This document shows, in pieces, positions 18,930 through 27,740 of a stretch of 64,000 bases of DNA. The position numbers and the translations under genes were made by a program. This DNA is from JANNBN01 sp963763885 (GTDB lineage: Bacteria; Actinomycetota; Acidimicrobiia; Acidimicrobiales; JANYDT01): contig CAVXQD010000007.1 of the NCBI GenBank assembly GCA_963763885.1, positions 1,984,001 through 2,048,000 of the forward strand, read 5' to 3'. Numbering within the stretch: position 1 is the first letter of the stretch; each line of letters begins with the position of its first letter. A model generated the notes under the pieces. That model did no database searches, was not told the DNA's origin, and saw only the letters and a program-made list of their open reading frames with translations.

Positions 18930-20480
18930 ATGAAGGTCCAATTCACCGTAGGCGACTATCTCAATCGGGCCGTGCTCGTGTACCCCGAACGAACCGCAGT
19001 GGTCGACGAGCCGGGGACTCCGGGATCCCTGGGGTCGTTTACGTATGCCAGCTTCGGTAAGCGTGTTCGCAATTTCGCGAAGCGCCTTGAAGATCTGGGT
19101 ATCGGTGTTGGTGAACGCGTTGCGATGGTGTCCCCCAACTCGGCCCGGTTTCTCATCTCGTTCTGGGGAACCTCGCAATACGGCCGAGTGTTGGTGCCCA
19201 TCAACTTCCGGCTCAACTTCGAAGAGATCAACTACATCATCGGGCACTCAGGTGCCACGGTTCTGTTCGTGGACCCAGACCAGTACGAGGTCTGCAAAGA
19301 CCTCCCGGTAAAGCACATTGTTGTGATGGACGGTGTCGCAGACGCCGGATGGTTCGACGAAATTGCTGACGGGGCTGAACAACCAACGGCCTGGGAAGCC
19401 AACGAAGACGAAACCGCCACCATCAACTACACCTCGGGTACAACTGCACGCCCGAAAGGCGTGCAGATCACGCACCGCAATGCCTGGACTAACGCCGCCA
19501 TCTTTGGTTGGCACACCAGCGTTTCGGACCGCGACGTTTATCTGCACACGCTGCCGATGTTCCATTGCAACGGTTGGGGGCAGGTGTACGCCGTCACCGG
19601 CATGGGAGGCACACATATCGTGCTGCGTAAGGTGGACGGAGAAGACATCCTCAACCGTGTGCACCAGTACGGCGTCAACTTCATGTGCGGTGCGCCAGCG
19701 GTTGTGTCCATGACACTCGACGCTGCTGCCAAGCGTCGTGCTGCGGGCGAACCTGTTCCTGGCCGCTATCTCGTCAGGATGGTTGTCGCTGGTGCCCCGC
19801 CTCCTTCCAAGACCATCGAACGGGTCGAAGTCGACCTGGGTTGGGAGTTCATCCAGATCTACGGACTCACCGAAACATCGCCGCTCCTCACCATCAACCG
19901 AACCCGGTCGGAGTGGGACCACCTTGAGGCCGCTGACCGGGCAAAGCTGCTGTCGCGCGCAGGTGCTCCTGCCATCGGCGTCACGATGAAAATCAGCGAG
20001 GAGGGCGAGGTTCTGGCGCGAGCCAACCATGTCTTCGAAGGGTATTGGGAACAGCCCGAGGAGAGTGCCAAGGCACTTCAGAATGGCTACTTCCACACCG
20101 GAGACGGTGGGTACCTTGACGGTGCGTACATCGTCATCGCCGACCGCAAGAAAGACGTGATCATTTCGGGCGGCGAGAACGTTTCGTCCATCGAAGTCGA
20201 AGACTGCCTCTTTCAGCATCCGGCCGTCGCAGAATGTGCGGTCATTGGTGTCCCCGACGAGAAGTGGGGCGAAACGGTGAAGGCCCTCGTTGTCCTTCGT
20301 CCAGGCGTTGCTGCCACTGATCGTGAACTGATCGACTACACCCGCTCGAAGCTTTCGCATTTCAAGTGCCCCACGTCTATTGAAATCCGCCCGGAGTTGG
20401 CGCGCACCGCAACGGGCAAGTTGCAGAAATTCAAACTCCGCGAGCCATATTGGGAAGGCCGCGAAAAGCTGGTCAACTAA
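18930..20480 (+). CDS. Acyl-CoA synthetase (FadD-like AMP-forming ligase)
   Basis: 516 residues; activates a fatty or aromatic acid to its CoA thioester with ATP. Motifs of the ANL superfamily: INYTSGTTARPKGV (P-loop-like), IYGLTETSP, the hinge block IADRKKDVIISGGENVSSIEVED, and the catalytic Lys in RTATGKLQKFKLRE near the C-terminus. RBS GAGGAG lies 8 nt upstream of the ATG. The best family match is to medium/long-chain FadD proteins related to FadD35/DmdB types, but chain length cannot be decided. Its divergent partner is a hydroxyacyl-CoA dehydrogenase. Confidence 0.88.
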   Translation: MKVQFTVGDYLNRAVLVYPERTAVVDEPGTPGSLGSFTYASFGKRVRNFAKRLEDLGIGVGERVAMVSPNSARFLISFWGTSQYGRVLVPINFRLNFEEINYIIGHSGATVLFVDPDQYEVCKDLPVKHIVVMDGVADAGWFDEIADGAEQPTAWEANEDETATINYTSGTTARPKGVQITHRNAWTNAAIFGWHTSVSDRDVYLHTLPMFHCNGWGQVYAVTGMGGTHIVLRKVDGEDILNRVHQYGVNFMCGAPAVVSMTLDAAAKRRAAGEPVPGRYLVRMVVAGAPPPSKTIERVEVDLGWEFIQIYGLTETSPLLTINRTRSEWDHLEAADRAKLLSRAGAPAIGVTMKISEEGEVLARANHVFEGYWEQPEESAKALQNGYFHTGDGGYLDGAYIVIADRKKDVIISGGENVSSIEVEDCLFQHPAVAECAVIGVPDEKWGETVKALVVLRPGVAATDRELIDYTRSKLSHFKCPTSIEIRPELARTATGKLQKFKLREPYWEGREKLVN

Positions 20481-20559
20481 CCAATTCTGGGCATCACCTT
20501 TGACCTCCATAGTGTCGAAGGATTAGACGTGACCATGTGTACTCAACGAGGAGGCTCAG

Positions 20560-21405
20560 TTGCCTGGCCAATTCTTCGTTGACGAATACGGCCGACAGGT
20601 CGTGCTGATTCGCTGGGACATGGGCATGAAGTTCATCGACATCGAGTTCGCTGGAACGCGTCTCGTCCGTCTTGACGGTGCTGAGGTGTTGTTGACAACT
20701 GGCATGCAGGGCGCGGCACCTGACGGGAATCATCTCGTCGTGGGAGCAACTCGGGAATCCGGGCCGGTGACTTTCCACGTCCAGTACGCAGGCGTTTTTT
20801 TGGACTCTGAACCGGTTGACTACGCCATGCATCCGCCAGTCGTTGAGATCATCGATGCTCTGAACTCCGCAGGTCGTGCCACGGCGTCGCAAGCAGGCCT
20901 TTCGATGGACAACCGGGGTCGCCTGATGAAGGACGGTCTCGTTGTCGACGATACCGTTCTGACGTACGCCGCTGGAGCGCGCAAAGTCGATGCTGGGGCA
21001 ATTACGAAGGGCCGAATCTGGACCGGTGTCGTGGCCGGCCTGGCGTTGCCGATAGTCGCTCTGGTCGCGTTCCTGGCGTCTCTTGGAAGCATCTTCTCGG
21101 TTCTGTCACCGGAATTGACCGTGGGCGAGAAGGCCAAAATTCTCGGCTCGTCGGTCTACGTGGTCTTACTGCTGGTGGTCCTTGTTGTTGGGTTGGTCTG
21201 TGCCTTCAAAAAGTTGCCCTCGTTCGGGCCAGCCAAGCTGGGCATGTTCCTGTTGCTCATCGGGTGGCCGATCTTCGGGTGGATCATCTTGTACCTCGGC
21301 GTGAAGGCTCTTGGAGACGCGGAGGATCAAGCAGACTCCATGATTTACAACGCCGATCGGGAACGCCACATGTCCGGTGGTGGCAGTACAGGACTGCCTG
21401 CCTGA
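20560..21405 (+). CDS. Membrane protein of unknown function (TTG start)
   Basis: 281 residues. The N-terminal ~145 residues are soluble, beta-rich and have no recognised motif; three hydrophobic segments follow (IWTGVVAGLALPIVALVAFL; SSVYVVLLLVVLVVGLVCAF; LGMFLLLIGWPIFGWIILYLG), and the C-terminus is short and polar with DRERHMSGGG. The start is TTG 20560, supported by AGGAGG ending 5-6 nt before it; no ATG or GTG with a site is near. No family recognised. Confidence 0.65.
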   Translation: MPGQFFVDEYGRQVVLIRWDMGMKFIDIEFAGTRLVRLDGAEVLLTTGMQGAAPDGNHLVVGATRESGPVTFHVQYAGVFLDSEPVDYAMHPPVVEIIDALNSAGRATASQAGLSMDNRGRLMKDGLVVDDTVLTYAAGARKVDAGAITKGRIWTGVVAGLALPIVALVAFLASLGSIFSVLSPELTVGEKAKILGSSVYVVLLLVVLVVGLVCAFKKLPSFGPAKLGMFLLLIGWPIFGWIILYLGVKALGDAEDQADSMIYNADRERHMSGGGSTGLPA

Positions 21406-21414
21406 AGTGGCAAG

Positions 21415-21852
21415 TCAGCTGGGTCTGACGTACGTACCTTGCGCAACGGCAACACTAGGGGCACCGTCGCCTGTGGGCGAATCCATCCAGCAACGGACGC
21501 TGCCGATGACAGAGCGTCTACCCGCGTGATGCACGTCTGCTCGGGCGTACAACGTGGTGCCGCGGGCTGGACGTAAGTAACGGATGGACAGCTCACTGGT
21601 GAGCGCCATCGGTTCCAAACCCACGGTTGCGAAGAGCGCGTACCAGAGTGCGCAATCGGTGAGGCCAAAAACCGTGGGCCCACTGATGATTGCGCCGGGA
21701 CGCAAACTCTCTACTGACGGCGTGGACGCAGCTATTGCCCAGGTGGGGCCCGTCTCGATTGCTCGCCCGGACGCGCCGCCCGGCCACAGTTCAGCTACGA
21801 CGCTATTGATCTCGTCTGGGGTGACCAAGGCCTGAGTCGGCGGCCAGCTCAT
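21415..21852 (-). CDS. PaaI-like hotdog thioesterase
   Basis: 145-residue hotdog-fold protein, probably hydrolysing an acyl-CoA. The pattern ISGPTVFGLTDCALWYALFA (helix with the usual catalytic Asp position), then LTSELSIRYLRPARGTTLYARADV is typical of PaaI-type thioesterases. Start ATG 21852 overlaps the acyl-CoA dehydrogenase stop by 4 nt (ATGA), so the two are coupled and probably act on the same acyl-CoA pool. Acyl chain specificity unknown. Confidence 0.82.
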   Translation of the reverse strand: MSWPPTQALVTPDEINSVVAELWPGGASGRAIETGPTWAIAASTPSVESLRPGAIISGPTVFGLTDCALWYALFATVGLEPMALTSELSIRYLRPARGTTLYARADVHHAGRRSVIGSVRCWMDSPTGDGAPSVAVAQGTYVRPS

Positions 21853-23627
21853 CGACTTGCCAGCTGATCAGCTGGGATTGCAAACAGTTGCTCTGCGCCA
21901 GCAGTGATCTGCTGCGTGAACCCGTCGATGGTGCTGAGCACCTGTGTCATATAGAACTCTGCGGTTGCAGTTTTGGCTGCCGCATACGGGTCCTGTGGGG
22001 CTGCTGCGGCGAGCACAGCCTGCTTGCCCATCAGCCAGCCACCAACAACCGTTGCGACCACCCGGAGAAACGGGGTAGCGCCGGACATGCCGTCGGCGGC
22101 TGAGTCTCGACCGGGTCCAAGCATCCACTTTGATAGCGCTTCGGTTGCATCCAGTGCTGCCGACATCCTCTGGCTCATCCCGGCGTTTGTAGACGACAAC
22201 GGAACAAGATCAGCGCGCATACGAGCAACGAGGTCCGCGAATGCTGCCCCGCCTCGTAGGCCAAGCTTGCGGCCATAGAGGTCCAATGCTTGGATGCCGT
22301 TCGTTCCTTCGTAAATGGCAGCAATGCGAACGTCTCGATATAGCTGAGATACGCCGGTCTCCTCGCAGAAACCCATTCCGCCATGAATCTGAACCGCCAA
22401 CGAGCAGAGTTCGTTGCCAAGGTCCGTGCACCAGGCTTTGGAAAGCGGCGTGAGGAGGTCTGCAAGTTCCTGACCTGCTGCGCGCTGATCCGGAGTGCTT
22501 CCGTGGCGAGCCTCATCGATTGCGCGAGCGTTCAAAAAGATCAAGTGGCGCATTGCTTCGATCTGGCTGCGCATAGTCATCAGCATCCGGCGGATGTCGG
22601 GGTGGCCAACAATTGGATCTGTTGAGGATCCGCCGACCGGCCTTCCTTGGACGCGGGTGGTGGCGTGCGCCACGGCGTGTTGGTATGCGCGCTCGGCAAG
22701 TGCCAGGCCCTGTTGGCCCACGGCAAGGCGTGCGTTGTTCATCATCACGAACATGGTGCGCATGCCTGCGTCGAGTTCGCCGACGAGTTCACCAACGGCG
22801 CCAGCACCGTCGTCGCCGAATGCAAGGACACACGTTGGTGATGCGTGAATACCCATCTTGTGTTCAGTAGAGACCAACCGAACATCGTTCAAGATGCCGG
22901 GGGAGCCGTCGGGGTTGAGAAGAAACTTGGGAACAATGAAGCAGCTGATTCCCTTGGTGCCGGCAGGCGAGCCGTCAACCCGCGCAAGCACGAGGTGCAC
23001 GATGTTGTCAGCCATGTCGTGTTCGCCCCAGGTGATGTAGATCTTCTGGCCGGTGATACGCCACGTGCCGTCGGCTGCCTTGACTGCACGTGTGCGTAGC
23101 GCTCCCACATCGCTTCCGGCATCGGGCTCGGTGAGGTTCATGGTGCCCGTCCACTCGCCACTGACGAGCTTGCGGAGGTACGTCTCCTTCTGCACCTCGG
23201 AACCGTACGCGTGCAGAGCATCGATGGCCCCCTGTGTCAGCATTGGGCAGAGTGCCAGCGCCATATTGGCGGACTGGAGCAGCTCGCTCATTGCGATGCC
23301 CGTGAGGTGAGGAAACCCGCCGCCACCGTATTCGGGGTCAAGTGAAACGCTGGCCCACCCGCCTTGCGCATATGCCTGATACGCGTTGCGAAAACCTTCA
23401 GGCGTTTCAATGGTGGACGTGGCCGTGTCTACCCGCAGACCCTGGCGGTCTCCGACCTCGTTGGTGGGGGACCACACATCGGTGATGAGCCGGGCGAACT
23501 CGTCAAGCAAGCCAGCCACGGTGTCGGTGTCGGCGTGTTCGAACCCGGGCAGGCTGGTCAACGACTCGGCCTGCACCAGGTCGAGTGAGAATTTGATGTC
23601 ACGCAGGGGCGCGGTGTACTGCAGCAT
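21849..23627 (-). CDS. Acyl-CoA dehydrogenase, long (DmdC-like) subfamily
   Basis: 592-residue FAD enzyme introducing the C2-C3 double bond into acyl-CoA. Longer than classical ACADs (~380 aa) and typical of the DmdC/AidB-related branch. Motifs: WASVSLDPEYGGGGFPHLTG, the flavin-binding MNLTEPDAGSDVGALRTRA, TGQKIYITWGEHD, and IAAIYEGTNGIQALDLYGRKL, which includes the usual catalytic Glu region. A C-terminal ~150-residue helical extension is present. It is followed by a coupled thioesterase and preceded, 51 bp away, by an LLM oxidoreductase on the same strand. Whether it acts on methylmercaptopropionyl-CoA or ordinary acyl-CoA cannot be told. Confidence 0.9.
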   Translation of the reverse strand: MLQYTAPLRDIKFSLDLVQAESLTSLPGFEHADTDTVAGLLDEFARLITDVWSPTNEVGDRQGLRVDTATSTIETPEGFRNAYQAYAQGGWASVSLDPEYGGGGFPHLTGIAMSELLQSANMALALCPMLTQGAIDALHAYGSEVQKETYLRKLVSGEWTGTMNLTEPDAGSDVGALRTRAVKAADGTWRITGQKIYITWGEHDMADNIVHLVLARVDGSPAGTKGISCFIVPKFLLNPDGSPGILNDVRLVSTEHKMGIHASPTCVLAFGDDGAGAVGELVGELDAGMRTMFVMMNNARLAVGQQGLALAERAYQHAVAHATTRVQGRPVGGSSTDPIVGHPDIRRMLMTMRSQIEAMRHLIFLNARAIDEARHGSTPDQRAAGQELADLLTPLSKAWCTDLGNELCSLAVQIHGGMGFCEETGVSQLYRDVRIAAIYEGTNGIQALDLYGRKLGLRGGAAFADLVARMRADLVPLSSTNAGMSQRMSAALDATEALSKWMLGPGRDSAADGMSGATPFLRVVATVVGGWLMGKQAVLAAAAPQDPYAAAKTATAEFYMTQVLSTIDGFTQQITAGAEQLFAIPADQLASR

Positions 23628-23678
23628 GCCCCCAGTCTGCCTTCCCTGAGGCCCGCTTCGGAAGCCCGCCGTTGATGA

Positions 23679-24689
23679 TTACGGCTGCCAGCCGGAGAAT
23701 GCGTCGATCATGGCGTGAACGTCGCCGAGTGGGTACAAGATGGGGCAAGTGGTGCCGTTCTTGATGTACTCGGAGACCTTGGCTCTTGCTTCGTTCGGTG
23801 TCCCCGATGCGGTGAGCATCTGGACAATCTCGTCTGGTACCAGTTTTGAGGCTGCTTCCACCTGATCGTGGGTGGCTGGCCACGTGAGCACTTCGCCGAC
23901 CTTGTCCAGCAGGCTTTGTGGAACACCGCTGGCTTTCATGATGTGCGGTTGCTGCCCCAGGTATTGAGTGACCATCATTCGTGCCATGTCGAGGGCGGTC
24001 TTGCGGTCTTCGTGCACAGAACACACCACCAATTGCGGACGGTCGATGTCGTATGCAGACTTACCGCGCTTCGCAGCGCCACGATCCAACGCCTCCATGG
24101 CCTTTGCGTTGTAGTCCGGCGAGACGAGGTAGTTCAGCACCACACCATCGGCGATCTCTCCGGTGAGCTCCATCATCTGCATGCCCGTGGCGCCGATATA
24201 GATGGGTACGTCTTTTGGACGTCGGTCTTGGTAGACGTAGTCCAGCTCGATGCCATCAACCTTGACGTAGTGGCCGTTGAAGGTGACGGTCTCGTTTGCC
24301 AGCAAGGCGCGGCAGACGGTGACAACTTCCTTCATCACCGTCAGCGGGCGGGCGCGCTCGATACCCACTTTGGCGGCTAGGGGGTCCCACCAAGCGCCAA
24401 GTCCCAAAACGATGCGGCCGGGTGCGAGGTCGTCAAGCGTAGAGAACGTTGCGGCAAGTCGGGCGGGGTTGCGGCTCCAGCAGTCGGCCACACCCGAGCC
24501 GACTTTGATGGTGTCGGTGACCGCTGCGAATGCCGCCATTGGAGGAATGGCGTCACGAACGAGACGACTTTCGGCCTGCCAGACCGCGTCGAACCCCTTT
24601 TGCTCGGCATATTGGACGATGTCCATGCCTTCGCGGATGGTGTGTGCGTCCTGGAGATACAGGGCAACTCGCTGCGTCGTCTGGGTCAT
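23679..24689 (-). CDS. F420-dependent LLM-class oxidoreductase (probable)
   Basis: 336-residue luciferase-like monooxygenase-fold protein. Family features: YAEQKGFDAVWQAESRLVRDAI, GSGVADCWSRNPARLAATFSTLDDLAPGRIVLGLGAWWDPLA (TIM-barrel core), and VPIYIGATGMQMMELTGEIADGVVLNY near the middle. Actinobacterial members usually use coenzyme F420; methylenetetrahydromethanopterin-reductase-like sequences are close relatives. ATG 24689 is taken as start because the fold begins within 10 residues. It may head an operon with the acyl-CoA dehydrogenase and thioesterase (51-bp gap). Substrate unknown. Confidence 0.85.
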   Translation of the reverse strand: MTQTTQRVALYLQDAHTIREGMDIVQYAEQKGFDAVWQAESRLVRDAIPPMAAFAAVTDTIKVGSGVADCWSRNPARLAATFSTLDDLAPGRIVLGLGAWWDPLAAKVGIERARPLTVMKEVVTVCRALLANETVTFNGHYVKVDGIELDYVYQDRRPKDVPIYIGATGMQMMELTGEIADGVVLNYLVSPDYNAKAMEALDRGAAKRGKSAYDIDRPQLVVCSVHEDRKTALDMARMMVTQYLGQQPHIMKASGVPQSLLDKVGEVLTWPATHDQVEAASKLVPDEIVQMLTASGTPNEARAKVSEYIKNGTTCPILYPLGDVHAMIDAFSGWQP

Positions 24690-24710
24690 GCGACTGATTG
24701 TACGAAATGT

Positions 24711-24735
24711 AAAAGGCCCCGCCAATGGCAGGGCC
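24711..24735 (-). terminator. Rho-independent terminator after the Bax-inhibitor-1 gene
   Basis: On the minus strand the sequence reads GGCCCTGCCATTGGCGGGGCC (written here in halves: GGCCCTGCC / ATTGGCGGGGCC) followed by TTTT. The arms GGCCC and GGGCC plus inner GCC/GGC pair into a stable hairpin. It lies 54 nt past the stop of the BI-1 gene and just before the LLM gene start, so it separates the two transcripts. Confidence 0.75.
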
Positions 24736-24788
24736 AATTCATTTCAGATGTGTCAGCCCGCTAGAGCTGGATCGCACCTGGTCGCACG

Positions 24789-25514
24789 TTATCGGCGGTT
24801 GAGCTTGACGAGCAGGCGGAGGATTTCGAGGTACAGCCAGGCAACGGTGACGAGCAAGCCGAAACCCGAGTACCAGGCCATGTGAGCAGGTGCGCCGTGC
24901 TTGATGCCCTTGTCGATCAGGTCGAAGTCGATCAGCAGGTTGAACGCCGCCAGGCCAGCAATCAGCACGGACATTGCGATGCCAAGCGGAGAAGGGCTGG
25001 ACAGGAAGGAGACGTTGACGAAGAAGCTTGCAATGAACGAGAAGAAGTACATCGCTGCGACGCCCAAGGTTGCCGTGAGCACAATGCTGCGCAATTTGTC
25101 TGTCACGCGGATGGTGCCTGTACGCCAAAGGGTCCACATCACTGCGAAGACAGCGACGGTTGCGAGCAGGGCCTGGAGTGCGACCCCGTCGTAGCGAACG
25201 TTGAGCACGTGGGAGAACGATCCGACGAACAAGCCCTTCAAGACTGCGTAGGCAATGCCAAGCGGCATTGCCTGTTGGGGGCGGAAGGCGGTAACCAGAG
25301 CGACGCCGAAAGCGCCGATTGCAACGAGCATCGTCCAGCCAGGAAAACTGGCGAAGACATCTGGTTTGGTGAGCTGCCAGCCGAAGGTGGCTGCAATGCC
25401 GAATACGCCGAAGAGGGTGGCAATAGCGTTTGCGGTTGCCTCTTTGGTCATGACCGCCGCGCTGCCGGTACCGGCGCGTTCGAAGGCCTTGGGAGTGAGG
25501 ACTGGGTTAGACAT
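24789..25514 (-). CDS. Bax inhibitor-1 / YccA-family membrane protein
   Basis: 241 residues with about seven transmembrane helices, placed in the BI-1/YbhL-YccA family by GIAYAVLKGLFVGSFSHVLN, the helix run IVLTATLGVAAMYFFSF, and the C-terminal ...AFNLLIDFDLIDKGIKHGAPAHMAWYSGFGLLVTVAWLYLEILRLL, whose Asp and aromatic pattern is diagnostic. Bacterial members are thought to be pH-sensitive calcium leak channels. It is monocistronic, with a strong terminator downstream. Confidence 0.9.
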   Translation of the reverse strand: MSNPVLTPKAFERAGTGSAAVMTKEATANAIATLFGVFGIAATFGWQLTKPDVFASFPGWTMLVAIGAFGVALVTAFRPQQAMPLGIAYAVLKGLFVGSFSHVLNVRYDGVALQALLATVAVFAVMWTLWRTGTIRVTDKLRSIVLTATLGVAAMYFFSFIASFFVNVSFLSSPSPLGIAMSVLIAGLAAFNLLIDFDLIDKGIKHGAPAHMAWYSGFGLLVTVAWLYLEILRLLVKLNRR

Positions 25515-25597
25515 GGGTCGAGTCTCCCACGTGTGTCAACCTCTTGCAACTGAAAGTTGCGAACTCTAGGTTCATCGTGATCACATTTGCTGGTCCG

Positions 25598-26263
25598 CTA
25601 CGGCGTCCACTCCACGTGTTGGGGGTCGGGGTTTGACTGAAACGACATTCCCCACGTGAACCCGTGCGACCGGAAGACGTCGATCATTTGCTGCGCACCC
25701 GGCTCCCGAGCCACCACTGTCTCCCAGTTAGCGTTGTCGCCGAAGCTCCGTACGTCAGCGGCCATTCCATAACTGTGCTTGGAAATGCAGCCGTCAATGA
25801 AGTCGCCCGTGATGGCGTCCTTGCAGCGCCTGCGGTTGACAGTGCCGAAGGAGGTGACGTGCGAGCCCAGTCCCTTATCCTCAATCTCGGCAACCGCTGC
25901 TACAAAGCGTTCGTGAACCTCCGCGTTCACCTGAACGACACACGCGCCGTTGTTTTGTCTTCGGATTGCGTCGCACACGGAGAACGTCGCTGGCAACCGA
26001 AGGTCCACAAGATCGACACCTTGGCACGTCACCTTGTCGGATTGGCCAACAGCTGAACAGGAACCAATCCGCTGCCATGCCTGGTGCCGGTTCCAAGCCG
26101 AGCGTGCCGGCCAGAGGAGGACGGCAACAGTGGCCAGGAGCAGCACCGTGGCGATGACCGACGTAGACCGATCCCGCCGAACCTCGGTGCGTCGGACCGG
26201 GTGCTTGCGGCGCCGTCGGGTTCCGGAGCCGGTTTTGCGGGAACTAGCCACCGACTTAGTCAA
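25598..26263 (-). CDS. Membrane-anchored M15-like / extensin-like peptidase
   Basis: 221 residues. A basic N-terminus (arginine-rich, ~30 residues) precedes one transmembrane segment (about 34-51), so the rest faces outward. The catalytic region shows SKHSYGMAADVRSF (S-x-H-x2-G-x-A-x-D zinc ligands) and the C-terminal DPQHVEWTP (third His ligand), matching M15 D,D- or L,D-carboxypeptidases and the related extensin-like C-terminal domain. Probably trims cell-wall peptides. The start is TTG 26263 with GGGAG 8 nt upstream. It is divergent from argG, only ~70 bp apart. Confidence 0.8.
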   Translation of the reverse strand: MTKSVASSRKTGSGTRRRRKHPVRRTEVRRDRSTSVIATVLLLATVAVLLWPARSAWNRHQAWQRIGSCSAVGQSDKVTCQGVDLVDLRLPATFSVCDAIRRQNNGACVVQVNAEVHERFVAAVAEIEDKGLGSHVTSFGTVNRRRCKDAITGDFIDGCISKHSYGMAADVRSFGDNANWETVVAREPGAQQMIDVFRSHGFTWGMSFQSNPDPQHVEWTP

Positions 26264-26332
26264 CCAGAGTCTCCCGGGGAGCTACGGCGAAGTCGCCAAG
26301 GGTTGATCACAGCGCCGCTAGCGTGATGCGCC

Positions 26333-27649
26333 ATGTCAAAGGTGCTGATGAATCTGCCGGTTGGCGAACGAGTAGGGATCGCGTTCTCTGGTGGCCTCGA
26401 CACGTCCGCAGCGGTCGCGTGGATGCGGGAGAAGGGTGCGGTTCCTTACACGTACACCGCTGATCTCGGTCAGGCCGACGAGCCAGACATCGCTGGGGTG
26501 CCCGACCGGGCCAAGGTTTACGGTGCGGAAGTCGCCCGTCTGGTGGACTGCCGTGAGGAGCTGGTTCACGAGGGTCTTGTGGCTCTGCAATGCGGTGCGT
26601 TCCACATCTCCACTGCGGGCAAGACGTACTTCAACACCACCCCCCTTGGCCGTGCAGTTACGGGCACGCTTCTCGTCCGCGCAATGCACGCCGACGGCGT
26701 CGATGTGTGGGGTGACGGGTCCACGTACAAGGGCAACGACATCGAACGCTTCTATCGGTACGGCTTGCTGGTGAACTCCAACCTGCGGATCTACAAGCCG
26801 TGGCTGGATCAGCAGTTTGTCGACGAATTGGGTGGTCGCAAAGAGATGAGCGAATGGCTCATTGCCCGCGGATTCCCTTACCGAGACCCTACGGAAAAGG
26901 CGTACTCAACTGACGCCAACATCTGGGGCGCCACTCACGAAGCCAAGCAGCTCGAGTACCTCGATGCGGGCATGGACCTGGTGGAGCCCATCATGGGTGT
27001 GCGGCACTGGGACGCCGAAGTGGCAGTAGAACCCGAGACGGTTGTCATCACGTTCGAACAGGGGTGGCCGATTGCGCTCAATGGTATTCGCTATGACTCC
27101 AAGGTCGATCTGCTTCTCGCTGCCAACGAGATCGGCGGCCGCCACGGTCTTGGCATGAGCGATCAGATCGAGAACCGCATCATCGAGGCCAAGAGCCGTG
27201 GCATCTACGAAGCCCCAGGCCTTGCTCTGCTGTTCATTGGGTACGAGCGGTTGGTCAGCGGCATCCACAACGAAGGCACCATCGACAATTACCGCACGTT
27301 CGGCCGCAAGCTCGGGCGGCTCTTGTACGAAGGACGCTGGTTCGATCCGCAAAGCCTGATGTTGCGCGAATCGCTGCAGCGTTGGGTTGGGTCGGCTGTC
27401 AGCGGTGAGGTCACCGTCCGACTACGCCGTGGCGACGACTGGACCATTCTCAACACCGTCAGCAACAACCTCACCTACAAGCCCGAGCGCTTGTCGATGG
27501 AGTCAGGTGAGGGAGAGTTTGTGCCGCTTGACCGAATCGGGCAGCTGCACATGCGCAACCTCGATATCACCGACACCAAAGCAAAGCTCGACGTGTACCG
27601 CGCTGCTGGAACGTTGACCGGTGGCGACAGTCTGTTGCAGCTGGAGTAG
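26333..27649 (+). CDS. argG: Argininosuccinate synthase, E. coli-type
   Basis: 438-residue enzyme joining citrulline and aspartate with ATP to give argininosuccinate in arginine biosynthesis. The N-terminal PP-loop AFSGGLDTSAAVAWM is intact, and TYKGNDIERFYRYG, GFPYRDPTEKAYSTDANIWGATHE and the C-terminal RNLDITDTKAKLDVY match the longer E. coli-type ArgG, which differs from the ~400-aa type found in most actinobacteria. No other arg genes are adjacent, so it appears to be a stand-alone locus. Confidence 0.93.
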   Translation: MSKVLMNLPVGERVGIAFSGGLDTSAAVAWMREKGAVPYTYTADLGQADEPDIAGVPDRAKVYGAEVARLVDCREELVHEGLVALQCGAFHISTAGKTYFNTTPLGRAVTGTLLVRAMHADGVDVWGDGSTYKGNDIERFYRYGLLVNSNLRIYKPWLDQQFVDELGGRKEMSEWLIARGFPYRDPTEKAYSTDANIWGATHEAKQLEYLDAGMDLVEPIMGVRHWDAEVAVEPETVVITFEQGWPIALNGIRYDSKVDLLLAANEIGGRHGLGMSDQIENRIIEAKSRGIYEAPGLALLFIGYERLVSGIHNEGTIDNYRTFGRKLGRLLYEGRWFDPQSLMLRESLQRWVGSAVSGEVTVRLRRGDDWTILNTVSNNLTYKPERLSMESGEGEFVPLDRIGQLHMRNLDITDTKAKLDVYRAAGTLTGGDSLLQLE

Positions 27650-27740
27650 CCGGTACGCAAGGGGTAGTTCCACTTCGGGTTGAACTGCGAGTCACTCTCC
27701 GTGGTTGCATGTTGCGTTTAGTCATCTAAAGTGATGATCT